Source: Novosphingobium sp. HII-3 (GTDB lineage Bacteria; Pseudomonadota; Alphaproteobacteria; Sphingomonadales; Sphingomonadaceae). Taken from it: DNA of 64,000 nt. The position numbers and the translations under genes were made by a program. The notes beneath the pieces are model-generated. The model had not been told where the DNA came from. It did not search any database and was given only the letters and a program-made list of their open reading frames with translations. The DNA lies in contig NZ_PPSM01000004.1 of the NCBI RefSeq assembly GCF_002916655.1, positions 1-64,000 of the forward strand, read 5' to 3'. This document shows, piece after piece, positions 9,352-18,411 of the stretch (positions are counted from its first letter, which is position 1; each line of letters opens with the position of its first letter).

Positions 9352-9902
9352 AGGATCGGCCTCCCCACCCCTGCAAGGCGATTGCCGCATACAAAGCCGA
9401 TCGCCGCATAACGGCTATCGAAGCCATCCTTGTGATCGGTGCCGGCAAAGACACAGCCTTCCGGGATCCTGCCCACAGGGCCGGCCTCGAGCCGATCGCC
9501 AAGGCGGGTGAGCGGCTTGAGCTTTGCGACTGTCTTGCCGTTGACGAGGACATCGCTGCCCTCGCGGCTGACGACATCGCCAGGTACTCCGTAGGCGATT
9601 TTCGCGAACGCCGATGGCGTCTCGCCAAAATACTTCAGAACCAGCGGATCACGGCCGGGATTGAAGATCACATAGTCGCCGCGCGCCGGAAAGCGGCCCG
9701 CCTCGACGAGGAACGCCCAATTGGGCAGGGACTCGCTCTCATTGATCATGAGCGCGTGAGACTGGCTCCACTGCGAGAGAGCCTGCAGGGCGAGCGCACC
9801 GGCTGCCAGCACGCCGATCGTCGCAAGCTTCTTGCGAACACTCAGCCCAGCGCGTGGGCTCGCGGGTGTGGCATCACTGCGCGAGGCCACCGGCAGCTCC
9901 AT
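9348..9902 (-). CDS. Conjugation-specific S26 signal peptidase (RP4 TraF-like)
   Basis: This is a membrane-anchored S26 peptidase likely to process the pilin TraA or other exported Tra proteins. The start at 9902 gives about 184 residues with one transmembrane segment near residues 25-45. The catalytic Ser region reads NESESLPNWAF and the Lys region reads KIAYGVPGDVV, in the positions expected for TraF/LepB-type enzymes. It overlaps trbI and traW. F itself uses host LepB; plasmid-encoded S26 peptidases are usual in RP4-type systems and in several F-like systems. Confidence 0.85.
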   Translation of the reverse strand: MELPVASRSDATPASPRAGLSVRKKLATIGVLAAGALALQALSQWSQSHALMINESESLPNWAFLVEAGRFPARGDYVIFNPGRDPLVLKYFGETPSAFAKIAYGVPGDVVSREGSDVLVNGKTVAKLKPLTRLGDRLEAGPVGRIPEGCVFAGTDHKDGFDSRYAAIGFVCGNRLAGVGRPIL

Positions 9903-10452
9903 TGCCCTCCACGGGCGATCCTGCGGGCGCATTCGGCGCACCGTTCGCTGCGAGATAGGCTTGCATGTCCTGCTGGACGGGAGTTGCCGCCGCGACCTTG
10001 GGCATCGGCACCTTGGCATAGACCGCCTGCTTCACATCGGCCGTGATGTCGGGGATGTCGCCGCCGATCACCGCCTCGTTGACGAGGACGATCCGGCCCG
10101 ACTTGCCGACTTCGGCAACCGCCTTGTCGAGCTCGGCCATGAACTTGGTGGTAGCGGCGGCCGCCGTCTGGTCATCGTTGCCCGAACGGGCCTGCGCCTG
10201 CAGGTACTCGGTCATCACGCCCTGCAGCTGCAGCTTGACCAGCTGGCCCTCGCCCTGCGCGGGACCGACGATGCTCTTGGTCACCCAGGCGCCCCAGCAC
10301 GCCACACCGATCAGCGCGGCGACGGCCAGAACCTGACGCGCATCGACACCGCGCTTGGGCTGCCTGCGGACCGGCTTGCGCGCCGGAGGCGTCGAGACCG
10401 CAGCGGCCGCGGGAGCCTCAAGCGGGGCATCGGTAGCGTTGGGATCAGTCAT
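9874..10452 (-). CDS. trbI: TrbI, F-type conjugal transfer protein
   Basis: F-type TrbI is an inner-membrane protein affecting pilus retraction. The start at 10452 (ATG overlapping the preceding stop) gives 192 residues: a Pro/Ala-rich cytoplasmic head, one transmembrane segment at about residues 38-56, and a periplasmic domain with the family stretch around VLVNEAVIGGDIPDIT. The tail is Ala/Gly/Asn-rich. The call rests on that motif and on the position between traC and traW. Confidence 0.85.
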   Translation of the reverse strand: MTDPNATDAPLEAPAAAAVSTPPARKPVRRQPKRGVDARQVLAVAALIGVACWGAWVTKSIVGPAQGEGQLVKLQLQGVMTEYLQAQARSGNDDQTAAAATTKFMAELDKAVAEVGKSGRIVLVNEAVIGGDIPDITADVKQAVYAKVPMPKVAAATPVQQDMQAYLAANGAPNAPAGSPVEGNGAAGGLAQ

Positions 10453-10783
10453 GGGAGGTTTCCTCAAAAAGGGCCCGCATCAGCGAATGCCGGCGGAAGA
10501 TCCCGGCAGCGACGAACACCAGAGCCGCGCTCCACAGGAGGATGAGATCGAACTGGTGCTGGCGATCAGGGCCCGCGACGATGTAGCGCGAGGCCAGATT
10601 GGCGAGGTGGTGCATGGCCCCCTCGATCGAGAAGCTGCCGATGGCGAGAACCGCCAGAGCAAGGACGCCAAGCGCGATCATGGCGTTGACGAGCAGCCAG
10701 CCAGAGACCCGCAGTGACGCTGCGAGAAAGGCCTGGCCCGTCGTCTTGAGCGGGACGTCGCGTTGAAGATGCAGCGTCCTCAT
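10445..10783 (-). CDS. Small two-segment membrane protein of the tra operon
   Basis: The predicted protein is 112 residues with hydrophobic segments at about residues 25-48 and 80-96 and basic ends. It overlaps traC by ATGA and trbI by a few bases. No family is recognised. The place after traC is used for small accessory proteins in other F-type operons, but there is no sequence match that I can name. Confidence 0.7.
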   Translation of the reverse strand: MRTLHLQRDVPLKTTGQAFLAASLRVSGWLLVNAMIALGVLALAVLAIGSFSIEGAMHHLANLASRYIVAGPDRQHQFDLILLWSAALVFVAAGIFRRHSLMRALFEETSHD

Positions 10784-13344
10784 TCCGCCGCCTCCAACAT
10801 GGCATCGGCCGTGCGGACCCGATCGGGGAAGGCGACCATCTCGATGGCATCGGCGACAGAGCAGCCCTGATGCACCAGGGCCTCGATCCGCGCGAACACG
10901 TCAGGGCTCGAGGAGTAGAGGGTGCCTGAGTAGGCATCGAGCACGAGCCGGCACACCGTCTCGGTCTCGGGTCCGCGGATTAGGAGATCGGAATACTCGA
11001 TGCCGTTGCGCTTCAACGAACGCAGCAGCGTCTCGGTGTACGCGGTCATCTCGAAGCGGTCGGATTTGCGGAAGTCCGAGATCGTCTCGGCCTTCTGTTG
11101 CAGGATCAGGAACCAGTCCGAGTTTTCGAGCGCCGCGCGGCTGCCGTCCGACTTGTAGTAGTCGTTGATCGACTGCGTCGCGGTGATGAGCGAGGCGCCA
11201 TACTTGCGGCAGGTGCGCGAGTAGGTCTCGACGAAGTCCGCCATCGCGCCGCCCTTGAGCATCTGCCACGCCTCGTCGATCAGCAGCGCCTTGGGGATCG
11301 AGCGGCTCATGCGCCGCATCGTCTGCGAGGCGACGAACATGATCGAGGTCAGGACGACGCTGCGCAGCTCCTCGCGCGACGAGAGATCGGAGAGCTCGAA
11401 GACCGTAAGGTCGGCCGAAAGGTCGAGGTTGCTGTCGCCCAGGAAGAACCGGCCATAGGTGCCATCGCTGGAGAACGGCAGCAGCGACATGGCAAGGTCG
11501 ACCGCCGCGTCGTGCTGATGCTCCTTGAGCGATGCTATGACGTGATCAACCGTGCCGTTGCGCTGGTGCTCATTCCAGACCGCATTGACCGCCTGGTCGA
11601 TGAGGCCACGCTCGGTGTCGTTGAGCCTGTTCTCGTAGCGCGCCATCTGCGAGAGGATCGCCTTGAGCATCGCGAGGCAGTCGACGAGGTAGTCTTCATC
11701 CTCCGCCGCGAGATCGAGGTCGATCATGCGAAACGGGTTGATCGAAATGCCCGATGACAGCTTGAACTCGGTGAACGTACCGCCCAGCGCCTTGGCCATG
11801 TGTTCGAAGGAGCGGCCATCGTCGATCACGATCGTCTTGGCGCGCACGCCGGCAAGGCTGGCGGTCAGGTCCTGGAGGAGAACCGATTTGCCCGAACCCG
11901 ACTTGCCCGCGATCGCCACGTTGTGGTTGCCCGCCTTGTTCTGGAACGGCGACCAGAACTGGGGCTGACCGCGCCGGCCGATGAACAGGACGTGCGGGAT
12001 ATGACCGCCCACGTACTCGCCCTGCATCGGCGCGATCGCCGCGACGTTCGAGGACAGCATCGTGCGAAAGCGCTTCATGCGCTCAAGGTCCGACTGGAGG
12101 CCATCGGCCACCATCAGCGGGAAGTGCGACATGAACGCCGGAAGCTGAATATGGGTCTCGTCGATGAGGTCCCACCCCGCCGCCTTGTAGAGGCCTTTGA
12201 TCGAGCGCTCGGCAGTCTCGGCCGTGCCACGCGGCGCGATGATCGAGACTGAGTAGTAGCAGCGGATCAGCTTCTCGCCGCTCTTGACCCGCTCCTGGAC
12301 CGCACGCCACTCCGCGGCCTGGTCGCGAAGCTTGGGCACGAGCTTGACCCCCTGCCCTTCCGACAGCGATTGCGTGCGCACAAACTTGCGGCCCGCCTTG
12401 GACTCCGAGCTCTCTACTCCCGGCGTGACGCCGCAGACCGACTGCAGCGTCGGGCACGGCAGGCACAGCTTGGGATTGAAGATGTCGCCAATGGTCTTCT
12501 GGGTGTCCCAGGGCGCCCAGCGGTCAGGGAAGTTGCGGATCGACATAGTGCGCACATCGAAGCGCTCGGGCACATAGTCCTCGTACTCGGGTACGCCGTC
12601 GACCACAGTGCCGGTCGGCCGCAGCGACTGCGAATGCAGCAGCAGGCGATCCTTCTCGACATGCGTCACAAGGTCGCGGCGCACGCACTGCTCGTTGATC
12701 GGATCGAAGCGGTTATAGCCTGGCGCATCATCGCCCGCGCCGGTCGAGGGCGAGAGGATCTCGTCGAAGAAGCGGATCAGATGGACAGGCTCCAGGATCC
12801 GCACGGGGACATTGATGGAATCGAGCGCCGAGATAAGCCCATCACGCATGGTGATGAGATCATCGAGCTTGATGCCCGAGCCGTCGGGTGCACCCACCGA
12901 GAGCAGGACGCGGAAATTGCGCAGATGAAAGGGACCATCGCTCGCCAGCGACTTCCACGCACCGCCGCGCAGCTTCTCCGCGCGGTGACGCGCCAGCGTC
13001 GAGAACACCCCGCCGGCCTCGAGGCGCGGCAGCACCCATTCGGTCAGCTTCTCCGCAATGCGCGGGCTCGAATAATTGACGATGCTGAAGGCAGAGCCGG
13101 GCAGCAGGATGTCGGAGAAGATGGTGCCGATGATATCGGCCGTCCGCTCGTCGCCGCCGATCATCGGGGCCAGCTCGAGCACGAAACCCTTGGAGCGAAC
13201 CTGATAGAAGATCTTGCGGGTTTCGTCGAAGGAGCGATAGCCGAGGTAATGAGAGAGCATCGGCACGGGTGCAGGCCGCGCCCTCACCTCGGGCTTGCGG
13301 GAATCGCCGAGCACCATTTCGCGAAGATTGTCTAGCAAGCCCAT
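10780..13344 (-). CDS. traC: TraC, F-type VirB4-like assembly ATPase
   Basis: TraC is the cytoplasmic or membrane-associated ATPase that powers pilus assembly. The 854-residue product has the TraC N-terminal domain, a Walker A motif (GKSGSGKS) near residue 475, and a Walker B region (LLIDEAWQM) near residue 690 followed by the ATQS motif. The length matches the family (about 800-870). It lies 8 bp after traV and overlaps the next gene. Confidence 0.96.
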   Translation of the reverse strand: MGLLDNLREMVLGDSRKPEVRARPAPVPMLSHYLGYRSFDETRKIFYQVRSKGFVLELAPMIGGDERTADIIGTIFSDILLPGSAFSIVNYSSPRIAEKLTEWVLPRLEAGGVFSTLARHRAEKLRGGAWKSLASDGPFHLRNFRVLLSVGAPDGSGIKLDDLITMRDGLISALDSINVPVRILEPVHLIRFFDEILSPSTGAGDDAPGYNRFDPINEQCVRRDLVTHVEKDRLLLHSQSLRPTGTVVDGVPEYEDYVPERFDVRTMSIRNFPDRWAPWDTQKTIGDIFNPKLCLPCPTLQSVCGVTPGVESSESKAGRKFVRTQSLSEGQGVKLVPKLRDQAAEWRAVQERVKSGEKLIRCYYSVSIIAPRGTAETAERSIKGLYKAAGWDLIDETHIQLPAFMSHFPLMVADGLQSDLERMKRFRTMLSSNVAAIAPMQGEYVGGHIPHVLFIGRRGQPQFWSPFQNKAGNHNVAIAGKSGSGKSVLLQDLTASLAGVRAKTIVIDDGRSFEHMAKALGGTFTEFKLSSGISINPFRMIDLDLAAEDEDYLVDCLAMLKAILSQMARYENRLNDTERGLIDQAVNAVWNEHQRNGTVDHVIASLKEHQHDAAVDLAMSLLPFSSDGTYGRFFLGDSNLDLSADLTVFELSDLSSREELRSVVLTSIMFVASQTMRRMSRSIPKALLIDEAWQMLKGGAMADFVETYSRTCRKYGASLITATQSINDYYKSDGSRAALENSDWFLILQQKAETISDFRKSDRFEMTAYTETLLRSLKRNGIEYSDLLIRGPETETVCRLVLDAYSGTLYSSSPDVFARIEALVHQGCSVADAIEMVAFPDRVRTADAMLEAAE

Positions 13345-13351
13345 ATGCGTC

Positions 13352-13984
13352 TCACTCCGGCGAAGGGAAGGAAGCCGCCTGGCGACGCGCGCGCGTCGTC
13401 AGCTTGGCCTCGACATCGGCTTTGATGCGATCGACGGCCGTAGCGTTCGTCGCGGGTGCATCCTGAGGTTCGGCCACCGCCAGCGAGGGCGGCACGTCGG
13501 AGCCATTGGCCGAGACCAGCACCGGCGCGCTCTGCGCCGCTGCGAGTAGGCCGCGCGCTTCCCCCCGCCCTCGTGAGCGGCCTGCAAGCTCGACACTGCT
13601 TGCGGTGCGACCCGGCAAGGCTACGTCTGTCGTGACGGCACGGCGCTGATGAGTGACCCCCGCAACATCCGTATAGGCGGGAAAGACCACGCTGAGCTTG
13701 AAGCCCTGGTTCTGGCTGGCGATCACGCCCTGCGCATTTGCCATCCGCGCCCGACCACCATCGCCATCGTCGACCTTGTAGGGCCCTGCCGGCGCCAGCA
13801 GCTCGTTGGCGTCGGCCTGGGTGATTTCGGAGAGCGCCTTGTCATCGATCGCGATCGAGGGTGCGCAGATCCCGTCAGGGGCATCGCAGCGGAACGAGCC
13901 GCTGACGTTTGTACCGAATGTGGTGCAGCCCGAGGTGAGCGCGAGAACGCCAACGAGCAGGGCACTGGAAACACGAGCGCGCAT
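13352..13984 (-). CDS. traV: TraV, outer-membrane lipoprotein of the core complex
   Basis: TraV is the VirB7-like lipoprotein that forms the outer-membrane core with TraK and TraB. The 210-residue product begins with a lipoprotein signal and lipobox (LTSGC, Cys20), followed by the family pattern of two further cysteines (RCDAPDGIC). The middle and end are Ala/Arg-rich and low complexity. It overlaps dsbC by one codon. Confidence 0.88.
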   Translation of the reverse strand: MRARVSSALLVGVLALTSGCTTFGTNVSGSFRCDAPDGICAPSIAIDDKALSEITQADANELLAPAGPYKVDDGDGGRARMANAQGVIASQNQGFKLSVVFPAYTDVAGVTHQRRAVTTDVALPGRTASSVELAGRSRGRGEARGLLAAAQSAPVLVSANGSDVPPSLAVAEPQDAPATNATAVDRIKADVEAKLTTRARRQAASFPSPE

Positions 13985-14790
13985 CAGCTTGCTCCCTTCA
14001 GCCAGGATTCAAGGAACTCGCGTGGGCGGTAGCCATGCACGACAGCGCCATCGCTGCGCACGATCACGGGCGTTCCGGCAAAGCCGTTGGCCTTGGCGAA
14101 CGCCTCATTGGCATCGAGGCCGCTGGTATCGCACTTGCCCGCGGGCAGCGGCTCACCGTTGTAAGCCCGAGCAAGGGCCTTGGGCTTGTCAGCCGCGCAG
14201 ATCACCGATGCCGACAACGAGCGCGTGCCCAGAACCGAGATCGGCCGCTCGATGACCTTCACGTTCATGCCGGCAAGCGTTTCGTGGAGGCGGTTGCAGT
14301 AGCCGCAGCGAAAGTCGCTGAACACCGTCACGGTCTGCGGGCCTGATCCGTAGCTGATCGCACCCGACGCCGGCAGCCCTTCAAGCGAGACCTTCTGGGT
14401 CCGCGCGCCGGGTTGCGCAGGCCGTGCAGGAGAAGCCACGGCCTGCGCCTCGTCGGGAGCCTGGGGGCTGGCGGCGCCCCCGACGAGAGTTTCCGGACTG
14501 ATCTCGAGGAGTCGCGCGGCCGTCAGGTCCTGACGCGTTTCCATGTCATAGACCCGACCGATCACGAGATACCGGCCCGCAGGATCGGTATAGAACAGGT
14601 TGGTGCCCGCCTGGACTTCGCACAGCCCGGCGATCTTGCCGCAGTTGACCGCAGTGAGCGGGGTCTTGGGAAGCCGTGTGCCGAGCGCCTTGGTCAGCGA
14701 TGCATCGGCATCGGCCGTTGCGGCGTAGAGGCCAGTGCCTCCCGCGAGGGCGAGGACGGCAGCCGCGCCACCGAGAATTGCCTTACGCAT
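13984..14790 (-). CDS. dsbC: DsbC-family periplasmic disulfide isomerase
   Basis: This is a periplasmic thiol-disulfide isomerase expected to fold the Cys-rich TraN, TraU and TraH. The 268-residue product has an N-terminal signal peptide, a DsbC-like dimerisation region, and a thioredoxin domain with the active site CGYC in the context FSDFRCGYCNRLH and a cis-Pro loop (GTPVIV). It sits between traB and traV, 8 bp after traB. Confidence 0.92.
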   Translation of the reverse strand: MRKAILGGAAAVLALAGGTGLYAATADADASLTKALGTRLPKTPLTAVNCGKIAGLCEVQAGTNLFYTDPAGRYLVIGRVYDMETRQDLTAARLLEISPETLVGGAASPQAPDEAQAVASPARPAQPGARTQKVSLEGLPASGAISYGSGPQTVTVFSDFRCGYCNRLHETLAGMNVKVIERPISVLGTRSLSASVICAADKPKALARAYNGEPLPAGKCDTSGLDANEAFAKANGFAGTPVIVRSDGAVVHGYRPREFLESWLKGAS

Positions 14791-14798
14791 GGATCACC

Positions 14799-16115
14799 TC
14801 AATTTCGGATGAAAGTGCCGTCGAGGAACACGACCTCGACGTCGGCGCCGGTCGGCATTTCGATGACCGGCTGATACTGCTCGGCGCGCTCGATCAGGTA
14901 GTTCGAGACCGTATCACCTGCTTGCGATACACCCTCTCCCACGCCACCCTTCAGGATATCGCCGGTGCTGAGCTGTTCGCGCTTGCCATCGACGCTGACG
15001 TTCGCGCCCTGGAAGATCGAGTTGGTATTGGCGGTGAAACCACGACCAAAACCACCGGCGAGGCCAGCAAGGAACGCTTGGCCGATAAGGCCGCCTTCAC
15101 GGCTCACCACCCTGCCCCTCAGGCCCACCTTGCCACCGAATGAAATGAAGCCCTTGACCTCGGACACCGCGTAGCGGCCTCCCGGTTGAGGGCAGGTCAT
15201 GCGCTGCAACTTCACATAGACCTTCTCGGAGGAGAGATCGCCGTAAGCCGCACCGTTGACCATGCACCCCTGGACACGTGTGCGAAGAAGCTTGCCGTCC
15301 GAGAACACTGACCGAGCGGGCCCTGTAATACGCAGGAGAACCGGAAGGGGATCGCCCTGACTGCGCACGTTGGTGGCCGCATCGACACCCACCACGACCT
15401 TGGCCTGAGCCATGGAGTTGGGCGGAAGGTAATTGGGGCTGTCAGTGTAGACCGCCGCCTGCTTACCCTGCGAGTCAATGCGCTTGCCGTCCCCCGTGGG
15501 GCCTGCCGGCCCACCACTGAACGAGACGAGCTTCACCTCATTGGACCGAGCCATGGGGGCAACACCGCCCATGCCCATGGCGCGTGCGGCCGCTGCGGCA
15601 CCCGGAGCCGAGACGTCCGCTGCGGCACCGCCGCCCCGCGACATCTGCTGCTTAAGCTCGCGGTTCTCACGCTCGTAAGCGTCGAGGACGCGCGTGGCGT
15701 CGGCCTTCATCTGCTCGTTTTCCTGGCGCAGCGCCTGAAGCTCGCTTTGCACCTGGTCGACCTTCGAGACGGCGTTCTGGACACCCTTGAGCTGGTTGGT
15801 CTGCGCCAGCTGCTGGTTGTCATACATCGTCATCCACTCACGATCGGCTAGCTGCCGGTTCATGATGGCGTCCGTGGAGACCTCGACCTTGTCCTCGCCC
15901 TCCTTGGCGGCAAGCGTCTCGTCCTTCCCGTCAGAGCCCAGGACATACCACATGGCGGCAAGGCCAATGAGGCCGCCGCCACCGTAGAGCATCAGCTTCT
16001 GGCGCTTCTCGGTCGACGCATTCTCGGCGATCATGCCGGTGTCATCGAGCTCGTCGTAAGCCTCACCCGGCTGCTCATCGACGTTCTTGGGTTTGCGCTT
16101 GAAGATATCCATCAC
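14799..16115 (-). CDS. traB: TraB, VirB10-like core scaffold
   Basis: TraB is the inner-membrane-anchored scaffold linking TraK/TraV to the inner membrane. The 438-residue product has a cytoplasmic N-terminus, one transmembrane segment near residues 42-60, a coiled-coil stretch (about residues 95-160, rich in Gln/Glu/Leu) and the VirB10-type beta domain in the C-terminal half. It overlaps traK by ATGA. Confidence 0.94.
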   Translation of the reverse strand: MMDIFKRKPKNVDEQPGEAYDELDDTGMIAENASTEKRQKLMLYGGGGLIGLAAMWYVLGSDGKDETLAAKEGEDKVEVSTDAIMNRQLADREWMTMYDNQQLAQTNQLKGVQNAVSKVDQVQSELQALRQENEQMKADATRVLDAYERENRELKQQMSRGGGAAADVSAPGAAAAARAMGMGGVAPMARSNEVKLVSFSGGPAGPTGDGKRIDSQGKQAAVYTDSPNYLPPNSMAQAKVVVGVDAATNVRSQGDPLPVLLRITGPARSVFSDGKLLRTRVQGCMVNGAAYGDLSSEKVYVKLQRMTCPQPGGRYAVSEVKGFISFGGKVGLRGRVVSREGGLIGQAFLAGLAGGFGRGFTANTNSIFQGANVSVDGKREQLSTGDILKGGVGEGVSQAGDTVSNYLIERAEQYQPVIEMPTGADVEVVFLDGTFIRN

Positions 16116-16915
16116 AGGTCTCCTGCGGGCACGACGACGTAGGCGCCTGTGGCCTGGCCTGGCTGAAGTGAGGGGTTGGAGATGCTGACCGCGATCGCTC
16201 CCTGCGACGCGATCAGATCCTCGCTGACGACAACCGGATCCTTGCCGGTGTTCTCGATCCGCAGCACCTTGCCGGCCATGGAAAGACCATCGTACTCGCT
16301 GACCAACTGGACCTTGAGGTTGCCCACGTTGACAGGCGTGCGCGGCTCGTCGCGGATCTCGAAACCATCGAGGGGCGTCTGCTCGAACATGGCGCGAACC
16401 AGACCGACCGCCTGCTGGTCGAGCGGCAAATTAGGCTTGAGCGCGACCGCTTGCGGCTTCGCTGGCTTTGCCATGTCGGCGTTGGTTACAAAGACCTGCT
16501 TGGCCTCCGTCCCGCTCACCCTGCACACGAATTTGTAGACGAACCCTTTTTGCGTCGTTCCGAAGAAGGAAATCGTCGAGCGGGTGTAGCCCTCCGGAAC
16601 CGAGATATAGATATCCCCGCGCGTCGGCTCGTTGACGATGCCGAAGTCCTCGGTTGCGACGCCAGTCGTCACCTTCGAGACCGACGCGAACTGATCGTCC
16701 TTGAGCGAAATGCGCGTCAGATCCTGCTTGGACGCATCGCAATCAACCGCGCCGTTGTCGGTCGCAGTCACGCTCTGATCCGCAAAGGCAGGAGCCGCGG
16801 TCAGAAGGCCCGCTCCAAGCAGGAGCGTGCCGAGACAGCGCTTGGCGAAGCAGTCGATCGAGGAGACGAGCGTAACGCCAGAGGCAATCTGGCAGGCAGC
16901 CACGATGTCAGTCAT
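16112..16915 (-). CDS. traK: TraK, VirB9-like secretin component
   Basis: TraK is the periplasmic/outer-membrane secretin-like partner of TraV and TraB. The start at 16915 overlaps the traE stop and gives 267 residues. A hydrophobic stretch ending in APAFADQ, about 43 residues in, suggests that the exported form may begin at an internal start. The C-terminal half carries the beta-rich TraK domain with the stretch around VSEYDGLSMAGKVLRI. Confidence 0.9.
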   Translation of the reverse strand: MTDIVAACQIASGVTLVSSIDCFAKRCLGTLLLGAGLLTAAPAFADQSVTATDNGAVDCDASKQDLTRISLKDDQFASVSKVTTGVATEDFGIVNEPTRGDIYISVPEGYTRSTISFFGTTQKGFVYKFVCRVSGTEAKQVFVTNADMAKPAKPQAVALKPNLPLDQQAVGLVRAMFEQTPLDGFEIRDEPRTPVNVGNLKVQLVSEYDGLSMAGKVLRIENTGKDPVVVSEDLIASQGAIAVSISNPSLQPGQATGAYVVVPAGDL

Positions 16916-17480
16916 CGGACGTGTCCTTGTCTTTCTCAACGACGACACCGAACCCGCGAAGCTTCAAGCTGAGGCCCTCGTACTTCCAGGCAAACTTGAA
17001 GACCTTGTGCTCACGGCGGACGTCGCGCGAGGCGACAACGGTGTGCAGGACACCGCCGACCTCGCTGGTCAGTGTTTCTGGATCGACCCGGATCCAGTCG
17101 ATGGTCACGAACTGCGTGACCTGTGATCCCTGCTGTTCCTTGAGGATCCCCAGAAGCTTGGCCTTAAGCGGCCCGCGAGCTTCGGGCGCGGTGATCTCCA
17201 GGATGGAGTCCATCCAGTATTGCAGGGTCTCGGGCGAACGATTGAGTGCAAGCTGCGCCGCATCGCGCGTAACCGCCTCGAGGTAGTCCTTGGACACACC
17301 CGACGAAGAGATCGCCATCTTGGTGGGAATTACGGGTTGGAGAATGACCTCACGGTCGCGGCTCGACGCCATGGTGAGCAACGCGAAGCAGAGAACCGCC
17401 AGGACGAGACAGGCGATCGCCAGCAGGTTGCGTTGCTTGAGCGCGCGTTGCGACTGCTCGTGTGCGAAGGAAAGATCCAT
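16908..17480 (-). CDS. traE: TraE, VirB8-like inner-membrane protein
   Basis: TraE is the F-type VirB8 counterpart. Starting at 17480, directly after the traL stop, the product is 190 residues with one N-terminal transmembrane segment (about residues 20-40) followed by a periplasmic domain with the family sequence around LNRSPETLQYWMDSIL. The length matches F TraE (188). Confidence 0.93.
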   Translation of the reverse strand: MDLSFAHEQSQRALKQRNLLAIACLVLAVLCFALLTMASSRDREVILQPVIPTKMAISSSGVSKDYLEAVTRDAAQLALNRSPETLQYWMDSILEITAPEARGPLKAKLLGILKEQQGSQVTQFVTIDWIRVDPETLTSEVGGVLHTVVASRDVRREHKVFKFAWKYEGLSLKLRGFGVVVEKDKDTSDD

Positions 17481-17481
17481 A

Positions 17482-17766
17482 TCAGCCCGCCATGACCCGG
17501 AGGTGAGAAGGCGGAGCAACTTTCAGACCAAAGAAGCCACCAGGCAGATGCCAGTAAGCAAAATGCAATACCCAGAACATTGAGCGGCCGGCCCGGAGTT
17601 TGCGATAACCGAACCAGAAAAAAGCACTAAGAACTAACCCAATTATGATGTGCTGGGCGATGATTCCCCACGCGAACGGGATCACCATCACAAGAAACTC
17701 GTCTAAGGTCCAAAAGCCGATTAGCTCTGGATCGTCGAGATGCTTGGGAATGCTATATTGGTCCAT
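17482..17766 (-). CDS. traL: TraL, VirB3-like inner-membrane protein
   Basis: TraL is the small VirB3-like membrane protein of F-type systems. The start at 17766 has a GGAG Shine-Dalgarno and opens with the typical MDQYSIPKHLDDPE. The product is 94 residues with two hydrophobic segments in the middle. A longer in-frame start at 17799 is less likely because it would add a non-family extension and lose the good ribosome site. Confidence 0.92.
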   Translation of the reverse strand: MDQYSIPKHLDDPELIGFWTLDEFLVMVIPFAWGIIAQHIIIGLVLSAFFWFGYRKLRAGRSMFWVLHFAYWHLPGGFFGLKVAPPSHLRVMAG

Positions 17767-17825
17767 AGTCAGCTCCGACCTGAGTAGGAGAGCCGCCACT
17801 TAAATGACGGCTCTCCATGTAGAGC

Positions 17826-18152
17826 TCAGATCGTCGCGGTGACGGTCGAGGTGACGATCGGGATACCCGTACCGGCGCCCACGCCGACGCCCACGGGGAT
17901 CGCGACCTGGCCGAGCGAAAAGCGGCCCGAGGCCAGACCCACGATACCGCCAGCCAGGGACAGAACGGTGATGATCTTACCGCCCGAACCCTCCAGGAAC
18001 CCCGTGAACTGGCTGAGAGCGGTGTCGAAGGTTGCGTCCGTGCCCGCCAGGGCAGCCTCGGCACCAAGAACACCCGTCGCAGCAACAGCTGCAACCGCCA
18101 CGGCCATCTTGCCAGCGGCATTGCTGGCAAGCATCGTCTTCAGTCGCTTCAT
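17826..18152 (-). CDS. traA: TraA, F-type pilin precursor
   Basis: TraA is the propilin. The start at 18152 has GAAGGGAAA ahead of it and gives 108 residues. A long leader with a hydrophobic core is followed by an Ala-rich cleavage site (AALAG, about residue 37). The mature part has two hydrophobic segments separated by a short basic turn (SGRFS), as in F pilin. It is the first gene of the operon. Processing is probably by LepB or by the S26 peptidase encoded at 9348-9902. Confidence 0.9.
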   Translation of the reverse strand: MKRLKTMLASNAAGKMAVAVAAVAATGVLGAEAALAGTDATFDTALSQFTGFLEGSGGKIITVLSLAGGIVGLASGRFSLGQVAIPVGVGVGAGTGIPIVTSTVTATI

Positions 18153-18306
18153 ATGCTTTCCCTTCAGTGAAGAACTGCGCCCATGCGCAACATCATCACG
18201 AGGCATTAGCCAACTGAAAGCAATATCCAGACGAGCTTTACTGAAACAATTTTGTCGGTTCGCCACTTTGTATGACGCTGGTCTTTCATATTACTCGTTG
18301 TTTGGT
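18153..18306 (-). promoter_or_regulatory. Probable tra operon promoter region
   Basis: This AT-richer, non-coding stretch lies between traA and the repeat cluster. On the minus strand a possible -35 (TTGTTT, plus-strand 18244-18249) and -10 (GATATT, plus-strand 18222-18227) are separated by 16 bp, upstream of the traA leader. Position and composition fit the start of the operon; the exact hexamers are only a guess. Confidence 0.4.
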
Positions 18307-18411
18307 GTCGTTTTGTCCCCACTGATGGACAGAATGACACCGACAATGGACGAAACGACACCGGTCGTGGACAGATTGACACCAGCTGGGGTACGTTTTG
18401 TTACCAGCATT
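18307..18411. repeat. Five degenerate 21-bp direct repeats upstream of traA
   Basis: Five consecutive 21-bp units begin at 18307, 18328, 18349, 18370 and 18391. The three central units share GAC-rich starts and the core GACACC. The outer units are variants with GTCCCC or GTTACC. An inverted copy of the core (GGTGTC, 18304-18309) sits at the left end. The repeats lie between the traA leader and a divergent regulator-like gene, so an operator array for control of transfer is likely. Confidence 0.6.

Noticed and set aside
17839..18324. Plus-strand frame running through traA into the regulator gene
   Set aside because: The first 480 bases are antisense to the pilin gene; only the part after the 21-bp repeats has regulator-like features.
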